This document shows, in pieces, positions 21,606 through 33,207 of a DNA stretch of 64,000 nucleotides. The notes beneath the pieces were generated by a model. The model made no database searches. It was given only the letters and a program-made list of their open reading frames with translations, and had not been told where the DNA came from. Location: positions 21,363 through 85,362 of the forward strand of contig NW_027484968.1 of NCBI RefSeq assembly GCF_050908995.1, read 5' to 3'. The stretch's first letter is position 1. Each line of letters starts with the position of its first letter. The translations under genes were made by a program, and so were the position numbers. This DNA is from Andrena cerasifolii. Lineage: Eukaryota > Arthropoda > Insecta > Hymenoptera > Andrenidae.

Positions 21606-24460
21606 TTTGAAGCTGAAATTTAGTATACCTCTTTCCACTTCATTTTCTCCTGATTTAATGGCGAAAATCTGGCGAAAATTTCGAGAATACACAAAATTGG
21701 GCTTTGTAACAGGAGAACATGCCGTCGAAAGAGATGGAACAAAGTAACGTCTCCGGAGAGCAAATCAAAGAGCGAGATGTGGCGCAGATGTTTCGAGACA
21801 GTGACTGATTAACGAAGAGACGCAGAATTTTCGAACGCCTCTTGAAAGGCCTGCGCCTCTTATTTGCATCTTTAAGGCGATGCCTTTGAAGCTGAAATTT
21901 AGTATACCTCTTTTGACTTCATGTTCTCCTGATATATTGGCCAAAATCTGGCGAAAATTTTCAGAATGCACAAAATTGGGCTTTGTAACAGGAGAACATG
22001 CCGTCGAAAGAGATGGCACAAAGTAATGTCTCCGGAGAGCAAATCAAAGAGCGAGATGTGGCGCAGATGTTTCGAGACAGTGACTGATTAACGAAGAGAC
22101 GCAGAATTTTCGAACGCCTCTTATTTGCAACTTTAAGCCGATGCATTTGAAGCTGAAATTTAGTATACCTCTTTCGACTTCATGTTCTCCTGATATATTG
22201 GCCAAAATCTGGCGAAAATTTTCAGAATGCACAAAATTGGGCTTTGTAACAGGAGAACATGCCGTCGAAAGAGATGGCACAAAGTAACGTCTCCGGAGAG
22301 CAAATCAAAGAGCGAGAAGGTGGCGCAGATGTTTCGATACAGTGACTGTTTAACGAAGACACGCAGAATTTTCGAACGCCTCTTGAAAGGCCTGCGCCTC
22401 TTATTTGCAACTTTAAGGCGATGCCTTTGAAGCTGAAATTTAGTATACCTCTTTTGACTTCATGTTCTCCTGATATATTGGCCAAAATCTGGCGAAAATT
22501 TTCAGAATGCACAAAATTGGGCTTTGTAACAGGAGAACATGCCGTCGAAAGAGATGGCACAAAGTAATGTCTCCGGAGAGCAAATCAAAGAGCGAGATGT
22601 GGCGCAGACGTTTCGAGACAGTGACTGATTAACGAAGAGACGCAGAATTTTCGAACGCCTCTTATTTGCAACTTTAAGCCGATGCATTTGAAGCTGAAAT
22701 TTAGTATACCTCTTTCGACTTCATGTTCTCCTGATATATTGACCAAAATATAGCGAAAATTTTCAGAATGCACAGAATTGGGCTTTGTAACAGGAGAACA
22801 TGCCGTCGAAAGAGATGGCACAAAGTAACGTCTCCGGAGAGCAAATCAAAGAGCGAGATGTGGCGCAGGTGTTTCGAGACAGTGACTGATTAACGAAGAG
22901 ACGCAGAATTTTCGAACGCCTCTTGAAAGGCCTGCGCCTCTTATTTGCATCTTTAAGGCGATGCCTTTGAAGCTGAAATTTAGTATACCTCTTTTGACTT
23001 CATGTTCTCCTGATATATTGGCCAAAATCTGGCGAAAATTTTCAGAATGCACAGAATTGGGCTTTGTAACAGGAGAACATGCCGTCGAAAGAGATGGCAC
23101 AAAGTAATGTCTCCGGAGAGCAAATCAAAGAGCGAGATGTGGCGCAGACGTTTCGAGACAGTGACTGATTAACGAAGAGACGCAGAATTTTCGAACGCCT
23201 CTTATTTGCAACTTTAAGCCGATGCATTTGAAGCTGAAATTTAGTATACCTCTTTCGACTTCATGTTCTCCTGATATATTGGCCAAAATCTGGCGAAAAT
23301 TTTCAGAATGCACAAAATTGGGCTTTGTAACAGGAGAACATGCCGTCGAAAGAGATGGCACAAAGTAACGTCTCCGGAGAGCAAATCAAAGAGCGAGAAG
23401 TGGCGCAGATGTTTCGATACAGTGACTGTTTAACGAAGACACGCAGAATTTTCGAACGCCTCTTGAAAGGCCTGCGCCTCTTATTTGCAACTTTAAGGCG
23501 ATGCCTTTGAAGCTGAAATTTAGTATACCTCTTTCCACTTCATGTTCTCCTGATATATTGGCCAAAATCTGGCGAAAATTTTCAGAATGCACAAAATTGG
23601 GCTTTGTAACAGGAGAACATGCCGTCGAAAGAGATGGCACAAAGTAATGTCTCCGGAGAGCAAATCAAAGAGCGAGATGTGGCGCAGACGTTTCGAGACA
23701 GTGACTGATTAACGAAGAGACGCAGAATTTTCGAACGCCTCTTATTTGCAACTTTAAGCCGATGCATTTGAAGCTGAAATTTAGTATACCTCTTTTGACT
23801 TCATGTTCTCCTGATATATTGGCCAAAATCTGGCGAAAATTTTCAGAATGCACAAAATTGGGCTTTGTAACAGGAGAACATGCCGTCGAAAGAGATGGCA
23901 CAAAGTAACGTCTCCGGAGAGCAAATCAAAGAGCGAGAAGTGGCGCAGATGTTTCGATACAGTGACTGTTTAACGAAGACACGCAGAATTTTCGAACGCC
24001 TCTTGAAAGGCCTGCGCCTCTTATTTGCAACTTTAAGGCGATGCCTTTGAAGCTGAAATTTAGTATACCTCTTTCCACTTCATGTTCTCCTGATATATTG
24101 GCCAAAATCTGGAGAAAATTTTCAGAATGCACAAACTTGGGCTTTGTAACAGGAAATCATGCCGTCAAAAGAGATGGCACAAAGTAACGTCTGCGGAGAG
24201 CAAATCAAAGAGCGAGATGTGGCGCAGATGTTTCGAGACAGTGACTGATTAACGAAGAGACGCAGAATTTTCGAACGCCTCTTGAAAGGCGTGCGCCTCT
24301 TATTTGCAACTTTAAGGCGATGCCTTTGAAGCTGAAATTTAGTATACCTCTTTCCACTTAATTTTCTCCTGATTTAATGTCCAAAATCTGGCGAAAATTT
24401 CGAGAATGCACAAAATTGGGCTTTGTAATAGGAGAACATGCCGTCGAAAGAGATGGAACA
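21606..24460 (+). repeat. Segment repeated 20 monomers away, copy 2, with second dimer array
   Basis: Copy of 16137-18990. The 540-bp alternation runs from 21885 to 24045 (starts 21885, 22146, 22426, 22687, 22966, 23227, 23506, 23767). Its 22146 monomer is 280 bp because of a private g insertion in gcgagaaggtggcg (near 22320), absent from the 16677 partner, so it arose after the duplication. The aatgtccaaaat change near 24379 is also absent from the first copy but present at about 26052. Confidence 0.9.
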
Positions 24461-26834
24461 AAGTAACGTCTCCGGAGAGCAAATCAAAGAGCGAGAAGTG
24501 GCGCAGATGTTTCGATACAGTGACTGTTTAACGAAGAGACGCAGAATTTTCGAACGCCTCTTGAAAGGCGTGCGCCTCTTATTTGCAACTTTAAGGCGAT
24601 GCCTTTGAAGCTGAAATTTAGTATACCGCTTTCCACTTCATGTTCTCCTGATATATTGGCCAAAATCTGGCGAAAATTTTCAGAACGCACAGAATTGGGC
24701 TTTGTAGCAGGAGAAAATGCCGTCGAAAGAGATGGCACAAAGTAACGTCTCCGGAGAGCAAATCAAAGAGTGAGATGTGGCGCAGATGTTTCGAGACAGT
24801 GACTGATTAACGAAGGGACGCAGAATTTTCGAACGCTCTTGAAAGGCGTGCGCCTCTTATTTGCAACTTTAAGGCGATGCCCTTGAAGCTGAAATTTAGT
24901 ATACCTCTTTCGACTTCATGTTCTCCTGATATATTGGCCAAAATCTGGCGAAAATTTTCAGAATGCACAAAATTGGGCATTGTAACAGGAGAACTTGCCG
25001 TCGAAAGAGATGGCACAAAGTAACGTCTCCGGAGAGCAAATCAAAGAGCGAGAAGTGGCGCAGATGTTTCGATACAGTGACTGTTTAACGAAGACACGCA
25101 GAATTTTCGAACGCCTCTTGAAAGGCGTGCGCCTCTTATTTGCAACTTTAAGGCGATGCCCTTGAAGCTGAAATTTAGTATACCTCTTTCGACTTCATGT
25201 TCTCCTGATATATTGGCCAAAATCTGGCGAAAATTTTCAGAATGCACAAAATTGGGCATTGTAACAGGAGAACTTGCCGTCGAAAGAGATGGCACAAAGT
25301 AACGTCTCCGGAGAGCAAATCAAAGAGCGAGAAGTGGCGCAGATGTTTCGATACAGTGACTGTTTAACGAAGACACGCAGAATTTTCGAACGCCTCTTGA
25401 AAGGCCTGCGCCTCTTATTTGCAACTTTAAGGCGATGCCTTTGAAGCTGAAATTTAGTATACCTCTTTTGACTTCATGTTCTCCTGATATATTGGCCAAA
25501 ATCTGGCGAAAATTTTCAGAATGCACAAAATTGGGCTTTGTAACAGGAGAACATGCCGTCGAAAGAGATGGCACAAAGTAACGTCTCCGGAGAGCAAATC
25601 AAAGAGCGAGAAGTGGCGCAGATGTTTCGATACAGTGACTGTTTAACGAAGACACGCAGAATTTTCGAACGCCTCTTGAAAGGCCTGCGCCTCTTATTTG
25701 CAACTTTAAGGCGATGCCTTTGAAGCTGAAATTTAGTATACCTCTTTCCACTTCATGTTCTCCTGATATATTGGCCAAAATCTGGAGAAAATTTTCAGAA
25801 TGCACAAACTTGGGCTTTGTAACAGGAAATCATGCCGTCAAAAGAGATGGCACAAAGTAACGTCTGCGGAGAGCAAATCAAAGAGCGAGATGTGGCGCAG
25901 ATGTTTCGAGACAGTGACTGATTAACGAAGAGACGCAGAATTTTCGAACGCCTCTTGAAAGGCGTGCGCCTCTTATTTGCAACTTTAAGGCGATGCCTTT
26001 GAAGCTGAAATTTAGTATACCTCTTTCCACTTAATTTTCTCCTGATTTAATGTCCAAAATCTGGCGAAAATTTCGAGAATGCACAAAATTGGGCTTTGTA
26101 ATAGGAGAACATGCCGTCGAAAGAGATGGAACAAAGTAACGTCTCCGGAGAGCAAATCAAAGAGCGAGAAGTGGCGCAGATGTTTCGATACAGTGACTGT
26201 TTAACGAAGAGACGCCAGAATTTTCGAACGCCTCTTGAAAGGCGTGCGCCTCTTATTTGCAACTTTAAGGCGATGCCTTTGAAGCTGAAATTTAGTATAC
26301 CGCTTTCCACTTCATGTTCTCCTGATATATTGGCCAAAATCTGGCGAAAATTTTCAGAACGCACAGAATTGGGCTTTGTAGCAGGAGAAAATGCCGTCGA
26401 AAGAGATGGCACAAAGTAACGTCTCCGGAGAGCAAATCAAAGAGTGAGATGTGGCGCAGATGTTTCGAGACAGTGACTGATTAACGAAGGGACGCAGAAT
26501 TTTCGAACGCTCTTGAAAGGCGTGCGCCTCTTATTTGCAACTTTAAGGCGATGCCCTTGAAGCTGAAATTTAGTATACCTCTTTCGACTTCATGTTCTCC
26601 TGATATATTGGCCAAAATCTGGCGAAAATTTTCAGAATGCACAAAATTGGGCATTGTAACAGGAGAACTTGCCGTCGAAAGAGATGGCACAAAGTAACGT
26701 CTCCGGAGAGCAAATCAAAGAGCGAGAAGTGGCGCAGATGTTTCGATACAGTGACTGTTTAACGAAGACACGCAGAATTTTCGAACGCCTCTTGAAAGGC
26801 CTGCGCCTCTTATTTGCAACTTTAAGGCGATGCC
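24046..26834 (+). repeat. Hexamer-spaced repeat (about 1674 bp)
   Basis: Monomers 24046, 24325, 24604 and 24882 match 25719, 25998, 26278 and 26556 in order. Shared rare markers are aatgtccaaaat and gggcattgtaac with gagaacttgcc. Spacing is 1673 bp for the first two and 1674 bp afterwards. The 25998 monomer is 280 bp because of a private c insertion in gagacgccagaatt (near 26215). Inside the segment, 24882 and 25161 are adjacent near-duplicates sharing the gcccttgaag start and gagaacttgcc, indicating a single-monomer duplication. Confidence 0.87.
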
Positions 26835-29030
26835 TTTGAAGCTGAAATTTAGTATACCTCTTTCCACTTCATGTTCTCCTGATATATTGGCCAAAATCTG
26901 GCGAAAATTTTCAGAATGCACAAAATTGGGCTTTGTAACAGGAGAACATGCCGTCGAAAGAGATGGCACAAAGTAATGTCTCCGGAGAGCAAATCAAAGA
27001 GCGAGATGTGGCGCAGACGTTTCGAGACAGTGACTGATTAACGAAGAGACGCAGAATTTTCGAACGCCTCTTATTTGCAACTTTAAGCCGATGCATTTGA
27101 AGCTGAAATTTAGTATACCTCTTTTGACTTCATGTTCTCCTGATATATTGGCCAAAATCTGGCGAAAATTTTCAGAATGCACAAAATTGGGCTTTGTAAC
27201 AGGAGAACATGCCGTCGAAAGAGATGGCACAAAGTAACGTCTCCGGAGAGCAAATCAAAGAGCGAGAAGTGGCGCAGATGTTTCGATACAGTGACTGTTT
27301 AACGAAGACACGCAGAATTTTCGAACGCCTCTTGAAAGGCCTGCGCCTCTTATTTGCAACTTTAAGGCGATGCCTTTGAAGCTGAAATTTAGTATACCTC
27401 TTTCCACTTCATGTTCTCCTGATATATTGGCCAAAATCTGGAGAAAATTTTCAGAATGCACAAAATTGCGCTTTGTAACAGGAAATCATGCCGTCAAAAG
27501 AGATGGCACAAAGTAACGTCTGCGGAGAGCAAATCAAAGAGCGAGATGTGGCGCAGATGTTTCGAGACAGTGACTGATTAACGAAGAGACGCAGAATTTT
27601 CGAACGCCTCTTGAAAGGCGTGCGCCTCTTATTTGCAACTTTAAGGCGATGCCTTTGAAGCTGAAATTTAGTATACCTCTTTCCACTTCATTTTCTCCTG
27701 ATTTAATGGCCAAAATCTGGCGAAAATTTCGAGAATGCACAAAATTGGGCTTTGTAATAGGAGAACATGCCGTCGAAAGAGATGGAACAAAGTAACGTCT
27801 CCGGAGAGCAAATCAAAGAGCGAGAAGTGGCGCAGATGTTTCGATACAGTGACTGTTTAACGAAGACACGCAGAATTTTCGAACGCCTCTTGAAAGGCCT
27901 GCGCCTCTTATTTGCAACTTTAAGGCGATGCCTTTGAAGCTGAAATTTAGTATACCTCTTTCCACTTCATGTTCTCCTGATATATTGGCCAAAATCTGGC
28001 GAAAATTTTCAGAATGCACAAAATTGGGCTTTGTAACAGGAGAACATGCCGTCGAAAGAGATGGCACAAAGTAATGTCTCCGGAGAGCAAATCAAAGAGC
28101 GAGATGTGGCGCAGACGTTTCGAGACAGTGACTGATTAACGAAGAGACGCAGAATTTTCGAACGCCTCTTATTTGCAACTTTAAGCCGATGCATTTGAAG
28201 CTGAAATTTAGTATACCTCTTTTGACTTCATGTTCTCCTGATATATTGGCCAAAATCTGGCGAAAATTTTCAGAATGCACAAAATTGGGCTTTGTAACAG
28301 GAGAACATGCCGTCGAAAGAGATGGCACAAAGTAACGTCTCCGGAGAGCAAATCAAAGAGCGAGAAGTGGCGCAGATGTTTCGATACAGTGACTGTTTAA
28401 CGAAGACACGCAGAATTTTCGAACACCTCTTGAAAGGCCTGCGCCTCTTATTTGCAACTTTAAGGCGATGCCTTTGAAGCTGAAATTTAGTATACCTCTT
28501 TCCACTTCATGTTCTCCTGATATATTGGCCAAAATCTGGAGAAAATTTTCAGAATGCACAAAATTGGGCTTTGTAACAGGAAATCATGCCGTCAAAAGAG
28601 ATGGCACAAAGTAACGTCTGCGGAGAGCAAATCAAAGAGCGAGATGTGGCGCAGATGTTTCGAGACAGTGACTGATTAACGAAGAGACGCAGAATTTTCG
28701 AACGCCTCTTGAAAGGCGTGCGCCTCTTATTTGCAACTTTAAGGCGATGCCTTTGAAGCTGAAATTTAGTATACCTCTTTCCACTTAATTTTCTCCTGAT
28801 TTAATGGCCAAAATCTGGCGAAAATTTCGAGAATGCACAAAATTGGGCTTTGTAATAGGAGAACATGCCGTCGAAAGAGATGGAACAAAGTAACGTCTCC
28901 GGAGAGCAAATCAAAGAGCGAGAAGTGGCGCAGATGTTTCGATACAGTGACTGTTTAACGAAGAGACGCAGAATTTTCGAACGCCTCTTGAAAGGCCTGC
29001 GCCTCTTATTTGCAACTTTAAGGCGATGCC
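26835..29030 (+). repeat. 1098-bp tetramer HOR, two units (second array)
   Basis: Units 26835 (261), 27096, 27375, 27654 and 27933 (261), 28194, 28473, 28752, each 1098 bp. They match the array at 19412. Small private changes are aattgcgcttt near 27467 and gaacacctctt near 28421, the latter removing a CGCCT arm. This is the last place where 261-bp units occur frequently and the last place where I see the gcgcagacgtttcg variant. Confidence 0.88.
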
Positions 29031-29587
29031 TTTGAAGCTGAAATTTAGTATACCGCTTTCCACTTCATGTTCTCCTGATATATTGGCCAAAATCTGGCGA
29101 AAATTTTCAGAACGCACAGAATTGGGCTTTGTAGCAGGAGAAAATGCCGTCGAAAGAGATGGCACAAAGTAACGTCTCCGGAGAGCAAATCAAAGAGCGA
29201 GATGTGGCGCAGATGTTTCGAGACAGTGACTGATTAACGAAGAGACGCAGAATTTTCGAACGCTCTTGAAAGGCGTGCGCCTCTTATTTGCAACTTTAAG
29301 GCGATGCTTTTGAAGCTGAAATTTAGTATACCGCTTTCCACTTCATGTTCTCCTGATATATTGGCCAAAATCTGGCGAAAATTTTCAGAATACACAGAAT
29401 TGGGCTTTGTAGCAGGAGAAAATGCCGTCGAAAGAGATGGCACAAAGTAACGTCTCCGGGGAGCAAAGCAAAGAGCGAGATGTGGCGCAGATGTTTCGAG
29501 ACAGTGACTGATTAACGAAGAGACGCAGAATTTTCGAACGCCTCTTGAAAGGCGTGCGCCTCTTATTTGCAACTTTAAGGCGATGCT

Positions 29588-30143
29588 TTTGAAGCTGAAA
29601 TTTAGTATACCGCTTTCCACTTCATGTTCTCCTGATATATTGGCCAAAATATGGCGAAAATTGTCAGAATGCACAAAATTGGGCATGTAACAGGAGAACA
29701 TGCCGTCGAAAGAGATGGCACAAAGTAACGTCTCCGGAGAGCAAAGCAAAGAGCGAGATGTGGCGCAGATGTTTCGAGACAGTGACTGATTAACGAAGAG
29801 ACGCAGAATTTTCGAACGCCTCTTGAAAGGCGTGCGCCTCTTATTTGCAACTTTAAGGCGATGCTTTTGAAGCTGAAATTTAGTATACCGCTTTCCACTT
29901 CATGTTCTCCTGATATATTGGCCAAAATATGGCGAAAATTGTCAGAATGCACAAAATTGGGCATGTAACAGGAGAACATGCCGTCGAAAGAGATGGCACA
30001 AAGTAACGTCTCCGGAGAGCAAAGCAAAGAGCGAGATGTGGCGCAGATGTTTCGAGACAGTGACTGATTAACGAAGAGACGCAGAATTTTCGAACGCCTC
30101 TTGAAAGGCGTGCGCCTCTTATTTGCAACTTTAAGGCGATGCC
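29588..30143 (+). repeat. Adjacent, apparently identical 278-bp monomers
   Basis: The monomers at 29588-29865 and 29866-30143 read alike throughout, including gcttttgaag, ccgctttcc, caaaatatggcgaaaattg, gggcatgtaac and agcaaagcaaag; the only difference I see is at the next junction (gctttt versus gccttt). The equivalent monomer at 31538 and at 32652 is present once. This is the clearest single-monomer tandem duplication in the window and is probably recent. Confidence 0.85.
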
Positions 30144-31138
30144 TTTGAAGCTGAAATTTAGTATACCGCTTTCCACTTCATGTTCTCCTGATATATTGGC
30201 CAAAATCTGGCGAAAATTTTCAGAACGCACAGAATTGGGCTTTGTAGCAGGAGAAAATGCCGTCGAAAGAGATGGCACAAAGTAACGTCTCCGGAGAGCA
30301 AATCAAAGAGTGAGATGTGGCGCAGATGTTTCGAGACAGTGACTGATTAACGAAGGGACGCAGAATTTTCGAACGCTCTTGAAAGGCGTGCGCCTCTTAT
30401 TTGCAACTTTAAGGCGATGCCCTTGAAGCTGAAATTTAGTATACCTCTTTCGACTTCATGTTCTCCTGATATATTGGCCAAAATCTGGCGAAAATTTTCA
30501 GAATGCACAAAATTGGGCTTTGTAACAGGAGAACATGCCGTCGAAAGAGATGGCACAAAGTAACGTCTCCGGAGAGCAAATCAAAGAGCGAGAAGTGGCG
30601 CAGATGTTTCGATACAGTGACTGTTTAACGAAGACACGCAGAATTTTCGAACGCCTCTTGAAAGGCCTGCGCCTCTTATTTGCAACTTTAAGGCGATGCC
30701 TTTGAAGCTGAAATTTAGTATACCTCTTTCCACTTCATGTTCTCCTGATATATTGGTCAAAATCTGGCGAAAATTTTCAGAATGCACAAAATTGGGCTTT
30801 GTAACAGGAGAACATGCCGTCGAAAGAGATGGCACAAAGTAACGTCTCCGGAGAGCAAATCAAAGAGCGAGAAGTGGCGCAGATGTTTCGATACAGTGAC
30901 TGTTTAACGAAGACACGCAGAATTTTCGAACGCCTCTTGAAAGGCCTGCGCCTCTTATTTGCAACTTTAAGGCGATGCCTTTGAAGCTGAAATTTAGTAT
31001 ACCTCTTTCCACTTCATGTTCTCCTGATATATTGGCCAAAATCTGGAGAAAATTTTCAGAATGCACAAAATTGGGCTTTGTAACAGGAAATCATGCCGTC
31101 AAAAGAGATGGCACAAAGTAACGTCTGCGGAGAGCAAA

Positions 31139-31699
31139 TCAAAGAGCGAGATGTGGCGCAGATGTTTCGAGACAGTGACTGATTAACGAAGAGACGCAGA
31201 ATTTTCGAACGCCTCTTGAAAGGCGTGCGCCTCTTATTTGCAACTTTAAGGCGATGCTTTTGAAGCTGAAATTTAGTATACCGCTTTCCACTTCATGTTC
31301 TCCTGATATATTGGCCAAAATCTGGCGAAAATTTTCAGAATACACAGAATTGGGCTTTGTAGCAGGAGAAAATGCCGTCGAAAGAGATGGCACAAAGTAA
31401 CGTCTCCGGGGAGCAAAGCAAAGAGCGAGATGTGGCGCAGATGTTTCGAGACAGTGACTGATTAACGAAGAGACGCAGAATTTTCGAACGCCTCTTGAAA
31501 GGCGTGCGCCTCTTATTTGCAACTTTAAGGCGATGCTTTTGAAGCTGAAATTTAGTATACCGCTTTCCACTTCATGTTCTCCTGATATATTGGCCAAAAT
31601 ATGGCGAAAATTGTCAGAATGCACAAAATTGGGCATGTAACAGGAGAACATGCCGTCGAAAGAGATGGCACAAAGTAACGTCTCCGGAGAGCAAAGCAA
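31139..31699 (-). other. Longest repeat-derived open frame (186 codons), probably not a gene
   Basis: It crosses two monomer boundaries. The frame is open because monomers of 279 bp keep phase (93 codons) and because agcaaagcaaag replaces agcaaatcaaag, turning the in-frame TGA stop of the minus strand into TGC. Similar 171-codon frames lie at 2399-2914, 29234-29749 and 32298-32813, and a 177-codon one at 34185-34718, all explained the same way. There is no recognisable domain, no signal peptide and no change pattern favouring synonymous sites that I can see. I treat it as a by-product of the repeat. Confidence 0.8.
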
Positions 31700-31815
31700 A
31701 GAGCGAGATGTGGCGCAGATGTTTCGAGACAGTGACTGATTAACGAAGAGACGCAGAATTTTCGAACGCCTCTTGAAAGGCGTGCGCCTCTTATTTGCAA
31801 CTTTAAGGCGATGCC

Positions 31816-33207
31816 TTTGAAGCTGAAATTTAGTATACCTCTTTCCACTTAATTTTCTCCTGATTTAATGGCCAAAATCTGGCGAAAATTTCGAGAATGC
31901 ACAAAATTGGGCTTTGTAATAGGAGAACATGCCGTCGAAAGAGATGGAACAAAGTAACGTCTCCGGAGAGCAAATCAAAGAGCGAGAAGTGGCGCAGATG
32001 TTTCGATACAGTGACTGTTTAACGAAGAGACGCAGAATTTTCGAACGCCTCTTGAAAGGCCTGCGCCTCTTATTTGCAACTTTAAGGCGATGCCTTTGAA
32101 GCTGAAATTTAGTATACCGCTTTCCACTTCATGTTCTCCTGATATATTGGCCAAAATCTGGCGAAAATTTTCAGAACGCACAGAATTGGGCTTTGTAGCA
32201 GGAGAAAATGCCGTCGAAAGAGATGGCACAAAGTAACGTCTCCGGAGAGCAAATCAAAGAGCGAGATGTGGCGCAGATGTTTCGAGACAGTGACTGATTA
32301 ACGAAGAGACGCAGAATTTTCGAACGCTCTTGAAAGGCGTGCGCCTCTTATTTGCAACTTTAAGGCGATGCTTTTGAAGCTGAAATTTAGTATACCGCTT
32401 TCCACTTCATGTTCTCCTGATATATTGGCCAAAATCTGGCGAAAATTTTCAGAATACACAGAATTGGGCTTTGTAGCAGGAGAAAATGCCGTCGAAAGAG
32501 ATGGCACAAAGTAACGTCTCCGGGGAGCAAAGCAAAGAGCGAGATGTGGCGCAGATGTTTCGAGACAGTGACTGATTAACGAAGAGACGCAGAATTTTCG
32601 AACGCCTCTTGAAAGGCGTGCGCCTCTTATTTGCAACTTTAAGGCGATGCTTTTGAAGCTGAAATTTAGTATACCGCTTTCCACTTCATGTTCTCCTGAT
32701 ATATTGGCCAAAATATGGCGAAAATTGTCAGAATGCACAAAATTGGGCATGTAACAGGAGAACATGCCGTCGAAAGAGATGGCACAAAGTAACGTCTCCG
32801 GAGAGCAAAGCAAAGAGCGAGATGTGGCGCAGATGTTTCGAGACAGTGACTGATTAACGAAGAGACGCAGAATTTTCGAACGCCTCTTGAAAGGCGTGCG
32901 CCTCTTATTTGCAACTTTAAGGCGATGCCTTTGAAGCTGAAATTTAGTATACCGCTTTCCACTTCATGTTCTCCTGATATATTGGCCTAAATCTGGCGAA
33001 AATTTTCAGAACGCACAGAATTGGGCTTTGTAGCAGGAGAAAATGCCGTCGAAAGAGATGGCACAAAGTAACGTCTCCGGAGAGCAAATCAAAGAGTGAG
33101 ATGTGGCGCAGATGTTTCGAGACAGTGACTGATTAACGAAGAGACGCAGAATTTTCGAACGCTCTTGAAAGGCGTGCGCCTCTTATTTGCAACTTTAAGG
33201 CGATGCC
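31816..33207 (+). repeat. 11-monomer segment, copy 2 (partial)
   Basis: Units 31816, 32095, 32373, 32652 and 32930 correspond to 28752, 29031, 29309, 29588 and the later part of the first copy. The match ends near 33.0-33.2 kb. A private attggcctaaatc occurs near 32988. The 32095 unit contains the last gatacagtgactgttt variant that I found (near 32005), so left-half subfamilies are running out here. Confidence 0.86.

Larger units (their letters stand above)
28752..31815 (+). repeat. 11-monomer segment (3064 bp), copy 1
   Basis: Starts 28752, 29031, 29309, 29588, 29866, 30144, 30422, 30701, 30980, 31259 and 31538. The first part is repeated from 31816 at 3064-bp spacing. It has no 261-bp unit and is rich in the ccgctttcc, gtagcaggagaaaat, gcttttgaag and agcaaagcaaag variants otherwise seen at 2.2-3.0 kb. 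The 31259/31538 pair repeats 29309/29588 within the segment at 1950-bp spacing. Confidence 0.87.
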
